Shown here: in pieces, positions 42,213 through 49,861 of the stretch
Layout: each line of letters starts with the position of its first letter
Position numbering within the stretch: the first letter of the stretch is position 1
NCBI RefSeq assembly: GCF_900199635.1
Contig: NZ_LT962687.1
Coordinates: 2,790,541-2,854,540 of the forward strand
DNA length: 64,000 bases
Direction: 5' to 3'
From: Anaerotruncus massiliensis (ex Togo et al. 2026)
GTDB lineage: Bacteria; Bacillota; Clostridia; Oscillospirales; Ruminococcaceae
Translations under genes and position numbers: made by a program
Notes under the pieces: generated by a model
Told to the model about the DNA's origin: nothing
Database searches by the model: none
The model's input: only the letters and a program-made list of their open reading frames with translations

Positions 42213-44350
42213 TATTTCACCTCGAAATAGCTTCCCTCGGAAATCCGAGTACGCTTGTCCTCTCCGTATTCGAGCATATACACTTTTGCGATCTGCTGGT
42301 CAAGCGAGACCATGTGTTCGTGTCGAATCTCTTCATTTGTAGATAGCACAAAGAGCTGTCCCTGAAGTTCTTTGAAGAACTTTTCGGTAATGTTGGCGCG
42401 ATGCTCAGTGTCGATGCGCGCAAACGGAGTATCAATGATAAATGGCAACTTGTTGTGACTTTGATTCATAATTGCCCAATACAATGACATTACGAGGACC
42501 TGCTTTTCACCATTGGAGAAACGAGTATAGTCAAGCTCTATAGGAAGGATCATCGTCTCTTCATCACAATCAGCCAAGGCAAAGCCGAGAGATTCTTCCG
42601 TTGTATTCAGCTGAGTCATCAGTGATTGGAATCCAGCCTGCTTCAGACTCACTTTCAGAGTGGCGGCACCATGCCTTTTGGCTGTAAGCTTAAGCGCAGA
42701 GACCTCAACTGCCTGATTGCGGACAAGGTGCAGAGAGAAGTCTTTGTCAAGGTAGATCTGATCGACAAAATCATCTTTTCGAATAAGTTCTCTAAACTTT
42801 CGGTTAAGATCGTGCTCAACATCTGCAATCAATTTTTTGTATTGCTGTTCCTGAAGTTCTTCTACCAGCAGAAGCATACGATCGGAAAGTGCTGACACAG
42901 ATTGTTTTTTCAGTTCAGTTTCCAATGCTTTTCGACTGTGATTCAGTGCCTTTTTCAATTCTTCTGTTCGATCTTGAAGTTCTTGTAGAGCGGTCTCTTT
43001 GCCCGTCAGCTCGGATTTGAGTCGCTCAATCTGATTGGTTAAGTCGGAAACACATTTGACATGGCTCTCAAAATTTTGGATGGAACTCTTTTGCAATTGT
43101 GTTCTGATCTCGGTGCTTCGCTGGATTGAGTCCTCGATTCTCCGCCTGTCTTTGCTAAAGGTAGCGGTCTTGTATTCCTCCACAGCCGCAATTTTGTTAA
43201 GAATTGAGAACCCGTCATCCTCTGACAGCATAAAAATTGGGGTTTTGTTCTCCAAGTCTTGATTTTCAAAGAAAGACTGTATTGCATTTACGAGGAGCGT
43301 CGTATCTTCAGCGGGGCTATGGCTACTTGTTTTCTTCATTATGTTGGAGATGCATCGCTTGAACTGTGATGTATTCAGAGAACTCTGTAGAATTCTATAG
43401 GCCTGAAGATCCTTCTCAGCCGAAATTTGTTCTTTAACATTTGCCAGCAAGTCCTTCACAATTATAAATGGTAGGATCTCTGCCGCTGCACTCTTCAACT
43501 TCCAATTAATCCGCTCGCGCCGGTCTTCTTCGTCTTTTAGGGCGTTCTGCAAATCTTTCCAAACTTCGAGTGTAACGCCTCCGTTGGCGGCATATGCTTT
43601 GTTTTCGTGATTCAGATCAGCCTCAAGACGCTCAACATCTGTACGCAGTTCGACAATCTCACCGATTAATTGCGCCTCTTCTTGAGAGTACTTTGCCAAT
43701 GACTCTCTCTGGTCTGCATAATTTTGAGCAATGGATTCATTGCCGGATTCGACTCCGTTTAAAAGTCGTCGAATATTGTTGTATAGCAATTCATATGTAT
43801 CATTACCGCTTAGGATAAGTAACGCGTCTTTAATGTTATTGTGCTGCTCATCCAAAAAATAGTCAGCAATTTCTTCACCATCGAAGAAATACAGTTTGTG
43901 TAATTCTGGCGGAATGAGGTGCAAGAGGTAATTCTGGAAATTCATTGCGGCTTCTTCGTCCAGCAATACACCATTCTGCCTTACCGAAAAAATTTCAGTA
44001 ATTATGCTGTTGCTCCAAGTCCAAAACCGAGTTACCTCATAATGATCAGTATCAATCCGACTTTCAGAAAAACGAATCTTCACATATGCAGATTTGGTCT
44101 CGTCCAACCGAGCTTGATTGTTGATTAAGTCATAGATTTCCTTTAGATATCGTTTCCCTGAAGTTTTAAAGCCGAAAGATGCATGCCCGTACAAACAAAT
44201 CTGTATGGCTGTAAAAAGGGTAGTTTTTCCCGCACCATTTTTTCCACCAATGATGATAATTCGTTTGGATTGATCATCGGTCATGACATCAAAGGAATTT
44301 AAATCTTCGTATGATCCAAAGTTATTTAATTCGATTCGTTCAATCTTCAT
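42212..44350 (-). CDS. dndD: DNA phosphorothioation protein DndD (SMC-like ATPase)
   Basis: A 712-residue SMC/Rad50-like ATPase. Walker A is GGKNGAGKTT at 35-44, a long coiled-coil middle spans about 190-500, and the C terminus has the ABC signature region YTRFSNGEKQVLVM and Walker B LPFIIDTPFARID. DndD hydrolyses ATP and is thought to open or remodel DNA so that DndC can add sulfur. The length and layout fit the family. Its start overlaps the end of dndC by 11 bases. AT-rich unlike the neighbouring chromosome. Confidence 0.93.
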   Translation of the reverse strand: MKIERIELNNFGSYEDLNSFDVMTDDQSKRIIIIGGKNGAGKTTLFTAIQICLYGHASFGFKTSGKRYLKEIYDLINNQARLDETKSAYVKIRFSESRIDTDHYEVTRFWTWSNSIITEIFSVRQNGVLLDEEAAMNFQNYLLHLIPPELHKLYFFDGEEIADYFLDEQHNNIKDALLILSGNDTYELLYNNIRRLLNGVESGNESIAQNYADQRESLAKYSQEEAQLIGEIVELRTDVERLEADLNHENKAYAANGGVTLEVWKDLQNALKDEEDRRERINWKLKSAAAEILPFIIVKDLLANVKEQISAEKDLQAYRILQSSLNTSQFKRCISNIMKKTSSHSPAEDTTLLVNAIQSFFENQDLENKTPIFMLSEDDGFSILNKIAAVEEYKTATFSKDRRRIEDSIQRSTEIRTQLQKSSIQNFESHVKCVSDLTNQIERLKSELTGKETALQELQDRTEELKKALNHSRKALETELKKQSVSALSDRMLLLVEELQEQQYKKLIADVEHDLNRKFRELIRKDDFVDQIYLDKDFSLHLVRNQAVEVSALKLTAKRHGAATLKVSLKQAGFQSLMTQLNTTEESLGFALADCDEETMILPIELDYTRFSNGEKQVLVMSLYWAIMNQSHNKLPFIIDTPFARIDTEHRANITEKFFKELQGQLFVLSTNEEIRHEHMVSLDQQIAKVYMLEYGEDKRTRISEGSYFEVK

Positions 44351-45713
44351 TTTCGAGTCCTTCTTGGATATTGCTGTAGTGCAACCAACCCTGGTTCATA
44401 ATTTTTTCAACCTCGCGAGCACTTATAGCAGATCGGGTATAGAATTTTGTGTTGTCAACAGCAATCAAAAGTTTAGAAACCAGTTCGAAGGGAACCTCAT
44501 ATTTCTGACACAACGCATCAATCCGCTGAACGGTATCATTATTGTATTTTGCGTGTTTAAATTGATCCCAAGGAAGTCGTTTATTTCGCACTTCATAATA
44601 GATATCTACGAGAGCCCGTCTGGAAAGATCTCCTTCGTCTTCCCACATTTTATCGATCATTTTCAATTCTTCAATTGTAATGAGCTCGAATCCTGTTTCA
44701 TCTTCCAATTGCAAAAGACGCTTTAGGATTTCTTTTCGCGTATCCAGTTTGAATGGTCCCCGACCAAAGTCGCCATCGGAATTGAAGTAGACAGCTCCAT
44801 TTCTACGGCGCCAATCTCGCGCCTCGGGTGTGGCTCTCAACTCTACCAACCAGTTTCTAAATCTTCGGAGTGGAATCAGATTCTCTGCACCGTGATCAAT
44901 GAAATTTTGCAGCGACTTGTCCTCTTTGACCATAGTGCAGCACCAGCACCCAAAACGAGAATTACCAGTAATCGGGATCTTGTCCTTATCCACTTCACCG
45001 ACTACGCTTTGCTCTTCGCCCAGCGTTTCGCCTTGATAAAGACTGAACAAATACTTGTTATCAGTTCCCCATGCGCTACGAGCATCGTCTTTGAGAAGAT
45101 ACTCCCACACAATGGAGTTTTCAATTTCTGTCAGGGGGTTATATACATAGGCCTTGGGAATTGAGGTATGGGGAGATAATATCTTCCCTTCAATCTCATG
45201 GGAAGATATGCTTTTTGAACGAGCAGCGCTTTCTGCCTTTCGAACACCTAAAAGGATTACAATCTCGCCATCTTTTTTGATGGTATCGTAAGTGAACTTA
45301 TTTGAAGGGTTAATCTTCAGCCGTTCGGTACACCATCTGAAACCAGGCGCTTCTGGGGTCGGATATCCCAGACCGATTACCAAACTCCAGAAAGTTTGTC
45401 GAATCTCTGGATGCAGCATATGTGCTTCAACATTGAGATGCTCACTTTCGCTGGCGGTATTGATCGCCGCATTCATACGATACATGTAGTCCTTTACAAT
45501 GGGGTTCTCTACCATAGTATCTGATGTGACAACATATATCTTTTTCGTTCTTTCTTCTGGTTTCAAAGTGTGGAGCATTTCAAAAACGAGCTGACAGAGT
45601 AGGGTAGAGTCTTTTCCACCACTAAATCCAAGCATCCACGGGCGCTGATCGTGCTGGTAGACAAGTCGCATCTCCGCAATAATATCGTTAAATACTGTAA
45701 ACATAGGACTCAT
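44340..45713 (-). CDS. dndC: DNA phosphorothioation sulfurtransferase DndC
   Basis: A 457-residue PAPS-reductase-like ATP pyrophosphatase that activates the DNA backbone for sulfur addition. The PP-loop is SGGKDS at 31-36. The cysteine cluster RFGCWCCTMVK near residue 260 would bind the iron-sulfur cluster, together with FRWCTERLK. Both are family hallmarks. The ATG overlaps the dndB stop. Sulfur must be delivered by a cysteine desulfurase encoded elsewhere because no dndA is here. Confidence 0.95.
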   Translation of the reverse strand: MSPMFTVFNDIIAEMRLVYQHDQRPWMLGFSGGKDSTLLCQLVFEMLHTLKPEERTKKIYVVTSDTMVENPIVKDYMYRMNAAINTASESEHLNVEAHMLHPEIRQTFWSLVIGLGYPTPEAPGFRWCTERLKINPSNKFTYDTIKKDGEIVILLGVRKAESAARSKSISSHEIEGKILSPHTSIPKAYVYNPLTEIENSIVWEYLLKDDARSAWGTDNKYLFSLYQGETLGEEQSVVGEVDKDKIPITGNSRFGCWCCTMVKEDKSLQNFIDHGAENLIPLRRFRNWLVELRATPEARDWRRRNGAVYFNSDGDFGRGPFKLDTRKEILKRLLQLEDETGFELITIEELKMIDKMWEDEGDLSRRALVDIYYEVRNKRLPWDQFKHAKYNNDTVQRIDALCQKYEVPFELVSKLLIAVDNTKFYTRSAISAREVEKIMNQGWLHYSNIQEGLENED

Positions 45714-46777
45714 TTTCCTTTAGTAAATTTTTCTTCGTATACTAAGTCTTCGGGATCCAAAGGAATTTCTAAAGTTTCCTTCAGCACATTGCAGGCCAGC
45801 CGTGCTGCATCGTTACTGTTGATGATCTTGCCGTTGGTACGGATAACCCTGCCTTTCCAACATTCAGCACTTCTAAGCCAATCAACTTTTTCTAACCCAG
45901 CGATACTTTTCTCAAGCTCTTTGTCATTGTTCGTTAGAAAATGATTGCCTAAAACACCAAGTGCTTGAATAATAATGGCTTGTGTGATGATGTATTTCTC
46001 GCGTAAATCCACTTTGCTGAGTTCCTTATTGGTCAATTCGTTCCACGGAAGAATGTGCTTTACCACAGCGGACCAATACTGTTTCAAAAAAGCCTCTGCA
46101 GCATCATTATATTCGGCACGCTTTAAGATTTTTTTGTTAGCCTTGTAGAATGTGTTCAGCGTAAAAAAGTTCGATGAAAACTTTCCAAGAATGTCTTTTT
46201 CTTTGTCTGTATACTGGTCAAAAAACTCAATTTCACTGATAACCCGTCTTGTCACCACAGCCAAAACGTCACGAGAGTCATAAAGTTCGGCAATAGAGTT
46301 AGATGTTTTTACAGCATGCTTATTGAGGTCGGTAAACATCTGCTGCCCATGTTGCAGTCCCTTATCTTCGTAGAAAACGACGGAAATGGTTTCCGTATTG
46401 AGCGTCTCGTCTTCGGTGATAGCCTCGATAATTGAAGCTTTTCTATGTTGACCGTCGACAATCATGAACCGTGCGTCCATGGAAACTTCTAAAATTCCAA
46501 GATCTGCAGAGGCAATAGATGGGGCGAAGTTGTACTCACCATCAATTGCCGCAGCCAAGGCGGAGAAAACATATGAATCACGGTTATCCAAAATATAGTC
46601 TTTTATTACAGGAATGCGGGTAGTATTCAGCCGCCGCTGGGCTCGATACTCAGGCGGAATATACTCATCATCATTTCCGAAAATTTTGTTCAAGATTCTA
46701 AGGGGAATCATCGCGATATAGTATTCCTTGCCGGCCTGCAATCCCTTTACTGCAGGAAATCTGTAACAGAAGTCCAT
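45710..46777 (-). CDS. dndB: DNA phosphorothioation regulator DndB
   Basis: A 355-residue DGQHR-domain protein; the signature DGQHR is at 108-112 within ARFMIVDGQHRKAS. Known DndB proteins repress dnd transcription and affect modification frequency. It is the first gene of the dndBCDE operon, directly behind the operator-promoter at 46,794-46,841, to which it may bind. GGGGGG lies ahead of the ATG. The rest of the protein is typical of the family in length and helical content. Confidence 0.92.
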   Translation of the reverse strand: MDFCYRFPAVKGLQAGKEYYIAMIPLRILNKIFGNDDEYIPPEYRAQRRLNTTRIPVIKDYILDNRDSYVFSALAAAIDGEYNFAPSIASADLGILEVSMDARFMIVDGQHRKASIIEAITEDETLNTETISVVFYEDKGLQHGQQMFTDLNKHAVKTSNSIAELYDSRDVLAVVTRRVISEIEFFDQYTDKEKDILGKFSSNFFTLNTFYKANKKILKRAEYNDAAEAFLKQYWSAVVKHILPWNELTNKELSKVDLREKYIITQAIIIQALGVLGNHFLTNNDKELEKSIAGLEKVDWLRSAECWKGRVIRTNGKIINSNDAARLACNVLKETLEIPLDPEDLVYEEKFTKGK

Positions 46778-46793
46778 ATGGACACCCCCCGGA

Positions 46794-46841
46794 ACTACTT
46801 AAGTATACTTTTATTATATACTTAAGTAGTGAAAAAGTCAA
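46794..46841 (-). promoter_or_regulatory. Promoter and double operator of the dndBCDE operon
   Basis: On the minus strand TTGACT (46,836-46,841) and TATAAT (46,813-46,818) are 17 bases apart. A 14-base perfect inverted repeat (46,794-46,807 and 46,817-46,830, spacer 9) straddles the -10. Each arm contains the self-palindrome TACTTAAGTA, at 46,796-46,805 and 46,819-46,828, one inside the -35/-10 spacer and one just after the -10. This is ideal repressor geometry. Confidence 0.85.
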
Positions 46842-46871
46842 GAAAAAACCACCCAGTCAATGACTGGGTGG
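46842..46871 (-). terminator. Terminator of the AIPR gene
   Basis: CCACCCAGTC-ATT-GACTGGGTGG on the minus strand is followed by TTTTTT. It separates the AIPR gene from the dnd promoter, so the two units are transcribed independently. Confidence 0.88.
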
Positions 46872-46881
46872 TCGAAAGTGT

Positions 46882-48060
46882 TTAGTTGCCCATTGCGGTA
46901 AGCATCACACGCATATACAGTGTCTGCCAGTTGACTGAGTCTTTGCCAACCTTCACAGGATCATTGCCGGAGTTACGGCTTCTTTCTACTGTAATAGATA
47001 CCAGTTCAGGTCCGATTTTTTCTAACACTTCATAGGGGTTGCACTTCCAGCTGTACACACCATTTTTTTCTTCGAGAAGTGCCCGAAGCGAACCAAGAAT
47101 GGGGTAAATAAATCCATTAGGCGAACCATGGGACAAAGTCTTTTCATAGAACTTAGAAACAGGTGCCTTGCGGTTCTCCTTCGGAGTAGTAACTCCAGAA
47201 ATCGCTCCATACTTACCATTGGGATTCTTAACACGATAGTATTCAGGAATTTGGGACTCCACATAGTCGTAGAGCTTAAAAATATCAACCATAATCGGCT
47301 TCATTTTGACATGGGGATTTTCGGGGTTATCACCATACTGTTCATAGAGATGAATGTAGTTATCAATGCAGCGCTTCTTACTACTGAAGGACACAACAGG
47401 ACAGCTATCCATTCCGGGATAAGTATCCAAATTAAACATATTCAGGATTGCGAGGATATCACCGACGTCAATATTTCCATCGTCATTCTCCATGAAATAC
47501 ACTCTGTCCTTGAAAGGTTCGGTCGAAACAGCCTGTTTGATGATGTCAAAGTAGTCTCTCAAGTTTGCAATGGACTTGTCCTGAACCTGGGTAGATGTGT
47601 TTCTGGCGGCAGCAAGATCCTCAAAAATGCCTTCGACGCCCGTCAAGATCTCAAGTTTTACAAACTGCTGACCGCGTTCCAGATCATCACGATTTTCAAG
47701 GATAACCATCAAGGTGTGGCCGCCATCAACATTGCCGTGATATTCCTTGTCCGTAAACACTAACTTCATGGTGCTGTCATAATTGTTGAATGTTACATCA
47801 TTGGCAGAAAGGAGAATACCGCGGTTCAGGAGATGAAAATCCTTGCCTTCAACAAGAGATGCTCTGATTTTTTTCGCTACGCCACTGTTGGTATTCTGTT
47901 TTCGGGGGTTTGTTTCCATCCAGTCGATCAGATCTTCGGGCAAATCCTTGACATCACAAATAGCGGTATACATCTGCGATACACTGCTCGGCCCTTCTTT
48001 GTAGGGGTTAGGAATCTTGCGGAAGGATTCTACGGGGATATTGAATGTTCTCTTTGTCAT
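46882..48060 (-). CDS. AIPR-type (abortive infection phage resistance) protein
   Basis: A 392-residue protein resembling AIPR-domain proteins: SGVAKKIRASLVEGKDFHLL and then NRGILLSANDVTFNN, followed by NVDGGHTLMVILENR, AARNTSTQVQDKSIANL and a C-terminal helical part. The GGHT motif sits where DndB has DGQHR, which suggests a shared fold. AIPR proteins occur in phage-defence islands and often accompany modification systems. AAAGGAG lies ahead of the ATG. It has its own XRE-linked promoter. That it acts with Dnd is inference from position. Confidence 0.8.
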   Translation of the reverse strand: MTKRTFNIPVESFRKIPNPYKEGPSSVSQMYTAICDVKDLPEDLIDWMETNPRKQNTNSGVAKKIRASLVEGKDFHLLNRGILLSANDVTFNNYDSTMKLVFTDKEYHGNVDGGHTLMVILENRDDLERGQQFVKLEILTGVEGIFEDLAAARNTSTQVQDKSIANLRDYFDIIKQAVSTEPFKDRVYFMENDDGNIDVGDILAILNMFNLDTYPGMDSCPVVSFSSKKRCIDNYIHLYEQYGDNPENPHVKMKPIMVDIFKLYDYVESQIPEYYRVKNPNGKYGAISGVTTPKENRKAPVSKFYEKTLSHGSPNGFIYPILGSLRALLEEKNGVYSWKCNPYEVLEKIGPELVSITVERSRNSGNDPVKVGKDSVNWQTLYMRVMLTAMGN

Positions 48061-48121
48061 TGTAATTACTCCTTTACTCAGAAAGTTTATTAGATACGTG
48101 GTACAACCACCATCTGAGTCT

Positions 48122-48165
48122 ATTCTACAAAAAATCTCAGAAATTTCAACGCTATATATAGCGTT
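48122..48165 (-). promoter_or_regulatory. AIPR promoter with XRE operator
   Basis: On the minus strand TTGAAA (48,144-48,149) and TAGAAT (48,122-48,127) with a 16-base spacer. The perfect palindrome AACGCTATATATAGCGTT at 48,148-48,165 touches the -35 and lies upstream of the TATAAT (48,181-48,186) of the divergent XRE gene. A dimeric XRE protein bound here would control both genes. Confidence 0.8.
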
Positions 48166-48204
48166 TTTTTGCATTTGTAGTATAATATTTTTGAGGTGAG
48201 TGCC

Positions 48205-48429
48205 GTGTATGCTTACAATGTAAATGTAGCCTTGGGTAATGTCCTGCGAAAATATCGCGAAGGACGTGGTTTTACTCAAGATGAATTCGCTGCATATTGT
48301 GGCCTCAGCCGTGCGTACTACGGGCGAGTCGAACGCGGCGAACACAGCCTCACTATAGAAAAATGCCAAAAGATTGCTACTACTCTGAATGTCAGATTGA
48401 CAGATCTATTTGGGGAACTGCAGGAGTAA
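48205..48429 (+). CDS. XRE-family regulator
   Basis: A 74-residue Cro/CI-type helix-turn-helix protein: ALGNVLRKYREGRGFTQDEF, then CGLSRAYYGRVERGEHSLTI, ending RLTDLFGELQE. It resembles the controller proteins of restriction-modification systems in size and position. The GTG at 48,205 has GAGGTGA about 5 bases upstream; an in-frame GTG at 48,196 would overlap that site. It diverges from the AIPR gene across the palindrome at 48,148, its likely operator. Confidence 0.88.
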   Translation: MYAYNVNVALGNVLRKYREGRGFTQDEFAAYCGLSRAYYGRVERGEHSLTIEKCQKIATTLNVRLTDLFGELQE

Positions 48430-48738
48430 TGAAATCATTATCTGTTCATTCCTTGTTTATTGCGGCGCAGGATTTGAACTGCGCTTGGGGCAGAAACCAC
48501 TTGCATAACCGTCTGCTCAGAGTTACAATCCAACCAAACCAGAATATGAAACGCTTCCTGCCTGGGGGCTGCGACGAGTGCCGGCCTTGGATAGGAAGCG
48601 TTTTTGACCACATTGATTACCACAGACGGGTGCGGAGCACGCGGAAACAGTGGTTTTAATAGTGCCAAAGAGTAAGTGAAACCGAGCGGAAACCACTAAA
48701 AATGGCTATAAATAAGCGCAAAAATCTTCCCAGAAATT
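48430..48738. other. Right end of the element without genes
   Basis: Contains border motif copy 4, a hairpin AAACGCTTCC (48,549-48,558) with complement at 48,594-48,603 followed by TT, and the repeats TTGACCACA (48,604-48,612) and TTACCACAGAC (48,617-48,627) that match the left-end arm sites. Confidence 0.6.
48449..48475 (+). repeat. Module-border motif, copy 4
   Basis: TTCCTTGTTTATTGCGGCGC followed by AGGATTT, 23 of 27 bases equal to copy 1. In reverse the flank reads CAGTTCAAATCCTGCGCC, resembling a tRNA T arm with one base missing. It lies 20 bases after the XRE stop at the end of the dnd module. Confidence 0.65.
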
Positions 48739-48783
48739 TTTGGGAGCAGGATGCCGCAGGTTCGAATCCTGTCACTCCGACCA
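48739..48783 (+). pseudogene. attR core and 3' fragment of tRNA-Pro(UGG)
   Basis: TTTGGGAG (48,739-48,746) is the attR core. It is followed by the rest of the tRNA: 3' anticodon stem GCAGG, T arm GCAGG-TTCGAAT-CCTGT, acceptor CACTCCG, discriminator A and CCA. It completes the 5' fragment at 30,378-30,416 perfectly. Confidence 0.9.
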
Positions 48784-48839
48784 AACCAATAGGGTAAAAT
48801 AGATATTGGGGGTAAAAAACCAGTGTTTATGCGCCCTGA

Positions 48840-48876
48840 GAGGCTCTTAAGTAGCAATACTTGAGAGCCTCTTTTC
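48840..48876 (+). terminator. Original terminator of the tRNA-Pro gene
   Basis: A 14-bp stem (GAGGCTCTTAAGTA, one wobble pair) with GCAA loop is followed by TTTTCTTT, 57 bases after the tRNA 3' end. It should be the host tRNA terminator, now separated from its promoter. Confidence 0.8.
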
Positions 48877-48965
48877 TTTGCCATTTGTCCAAGGAATTCA
48901 CATTCTGCTGGGAGTTGAACCGGCGGGCAGTTCCGATCAGAAAAAATAACACAGTGTCTCATTGA

Positions 48966-48995
48966 AAGCAGCGGCTAAGACAGCCGCTGCTTTTT
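48966..48995. terminator. Intrinsic terminator
   Basis: AAGCAGCGGCT pairs with its complement over a short loop and is followed by TTTTTA. It closes the region behind the tRNA locus. Between 48,996 and 49,177 no gene is convincing. Confidence 0.7.
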
Positions 48996-49177
48996 ATTGT
49001 GTGAATAATTACTGTGTCGATGAACCAGAAGAGCTTTAACGATGAAATAAAACAGCTCTGGTAGGAAAACTGAAAAAAATAGAAGCTATCGTGTTACCGG
49101 ACAAGCGCCGCTCTATGGAGACAAGGGGCGTCGTTCCCTGCTGTAAGACAAAAAGGAGGATTATGTCCCTGGAATGC

Positions 49178-49729
49178 TCAGGGGTTAAACAAAATCATGT
49201 GCAGGATCGCGGCCTCATTCCCGACGTTTCGATACGAGTGTACGCTGTCAGCCTTAAACCGGATGTTTTCCCCCTTTCCAACGGAAAACCGTTGACCATC
49301 TGTATCAATTTCAAGCTGCCCTGTGAAGACCGTAATAAATTCGGTGGTTCCTTTAAGATGCGGTTCCGATTCCCAATAGCTCCCCGCATCCAGTTCCAGA
49401 TAGTAGACCGCAAATTTGCGGTTGTCATCGTCGGGGAAAATCGGGTAATTTTTGACCTTACCACCATCTTCCAGCAGCGGCTGTAGCTCTGATGTTTTCA
49501 CAAGTTCATACGGGTTTTCCGGGCGGACGGTCAAGGCGTCAAAAGGCACCTTCATTCCATTCGAAATTTTCCACAGCGTTGAGAGGGTTGGGTTTCCCTC
49601 TCCTCGCTCAATTTGTGCAAGCATACTTTTGCTGACGCCGCTTAACTTGGACAGCTCGTCCATGCTCATTTTATTCTTTTCACGAAGCCTCTTAATGTTT
49701 TTCGCGACAATCTGATTCATGGAGTCCAA
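49178..49729 (-). CDS. XRE-cupin transcriptional regulator
   Basis: A 183-residue regulator. The N-terminal XRE helix-turn-helix reads NIKRLREKNKMSMDELSKLS, SKSMLAQIERGEGNPTLSTL; the C-terminal half is a small cupin (ELDAGSYWESEPHLKGTTEF, VGKGENIRFKADSVHSY) that should bind an effector. Such proteins often control a neighbouring transporter or amino-acid gene. The TTG at 49,729 has GAGGAG 9 bases upstream, so it is preferred to the ATG at 49,720. It diverges from the HD-domain gene and a palindrome lies between them. Confidence 0.9.
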   Translation of the reverse strand: MDSMNQIVAKNIKRLREKNKMSMDELSKLSGVSKSMLAQIERGEGNPTLSTLWKISNGMKVPFDALTVRPENPYELVKTSELQPLLEDGGKVKNYPIFPDDDNRKFAVYYLELDAGSYWESEPHLKGTTEFITVFTGQLEIDTDGQRFSVGKGENIRFKADSVHSYRNVGNEAAILHMILFNP

Positions 49730-49778
49730 AAAAATCCGCTCCTCTCTGTTGACAGTATAACGAACAGGATGTATTATT

Positions 49779-49798
49779 ATATCGCACAAGTGCAATAT
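49779..49798. promoter_or_regulatory. Operator-like palindrome between the XRE-cupin and HD genes
   Basis: ATATCGCACAAGTGCAATAT pairs ATAT-N-GCAC with GTGC-N-ATAT over a two-base centre. Its position in the divergent region suggests the XRE-cupin protein binds here. Confidence 0.55.
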
Positions 49799-49861
49799 AG
49801 TGTCCACTTTGTACCATTATAAATTCTTGATTCAAATTTGTAAAGAGGAGAGCGAACGAAA

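Larger units (their letters stand above)
30409..48746. mobile_element. 18.3 kb integrative mobilizable element in tRNA-Pro
   Basis: The element is bounded by TTTGGGAG at 30,409-30,416 and 48,739-48,746, which are the two halves of the tRNA-Pro anticodon loop. Inside are two tyrosine recombinases, an excisionase, a relaxase with a MobC-like partner, a helix-turn-helix replication-type protein and a putative oriT. There are no type IV secretion genes, so it would need a helper conjugative element. Cargo includes an intact tRNA-Pro, a NERD protein, a DUF188 protein and an AT-rich phosphorothioation/AIPR module. GC content differs visibly between the modules, which suggests separate origins. Confidence 0.88.

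Noticed and set aside
41838-48429. Ssp-type (single-strand) phosphorothioation system.
   Set aside because: DndE- and DndD-like proteins with DGQHR DndB match the classical Dnd layout; no SspB or SspE-like genes are seen.
48455-48540. A functional tRNA on the minus strand near 48.46-48.54 kb.
   Set aside because: Only a T-arm-like piece is present, one base short, and no acceptor or anticodon stem pairs properly.
49163-49400. Plus-strand frame with a strong AGGAGG and ATG at 49,163.
   Set aside because: It runs antisense through the XRE-cupin gene and does not look like a protein; at most a remnant gene start.
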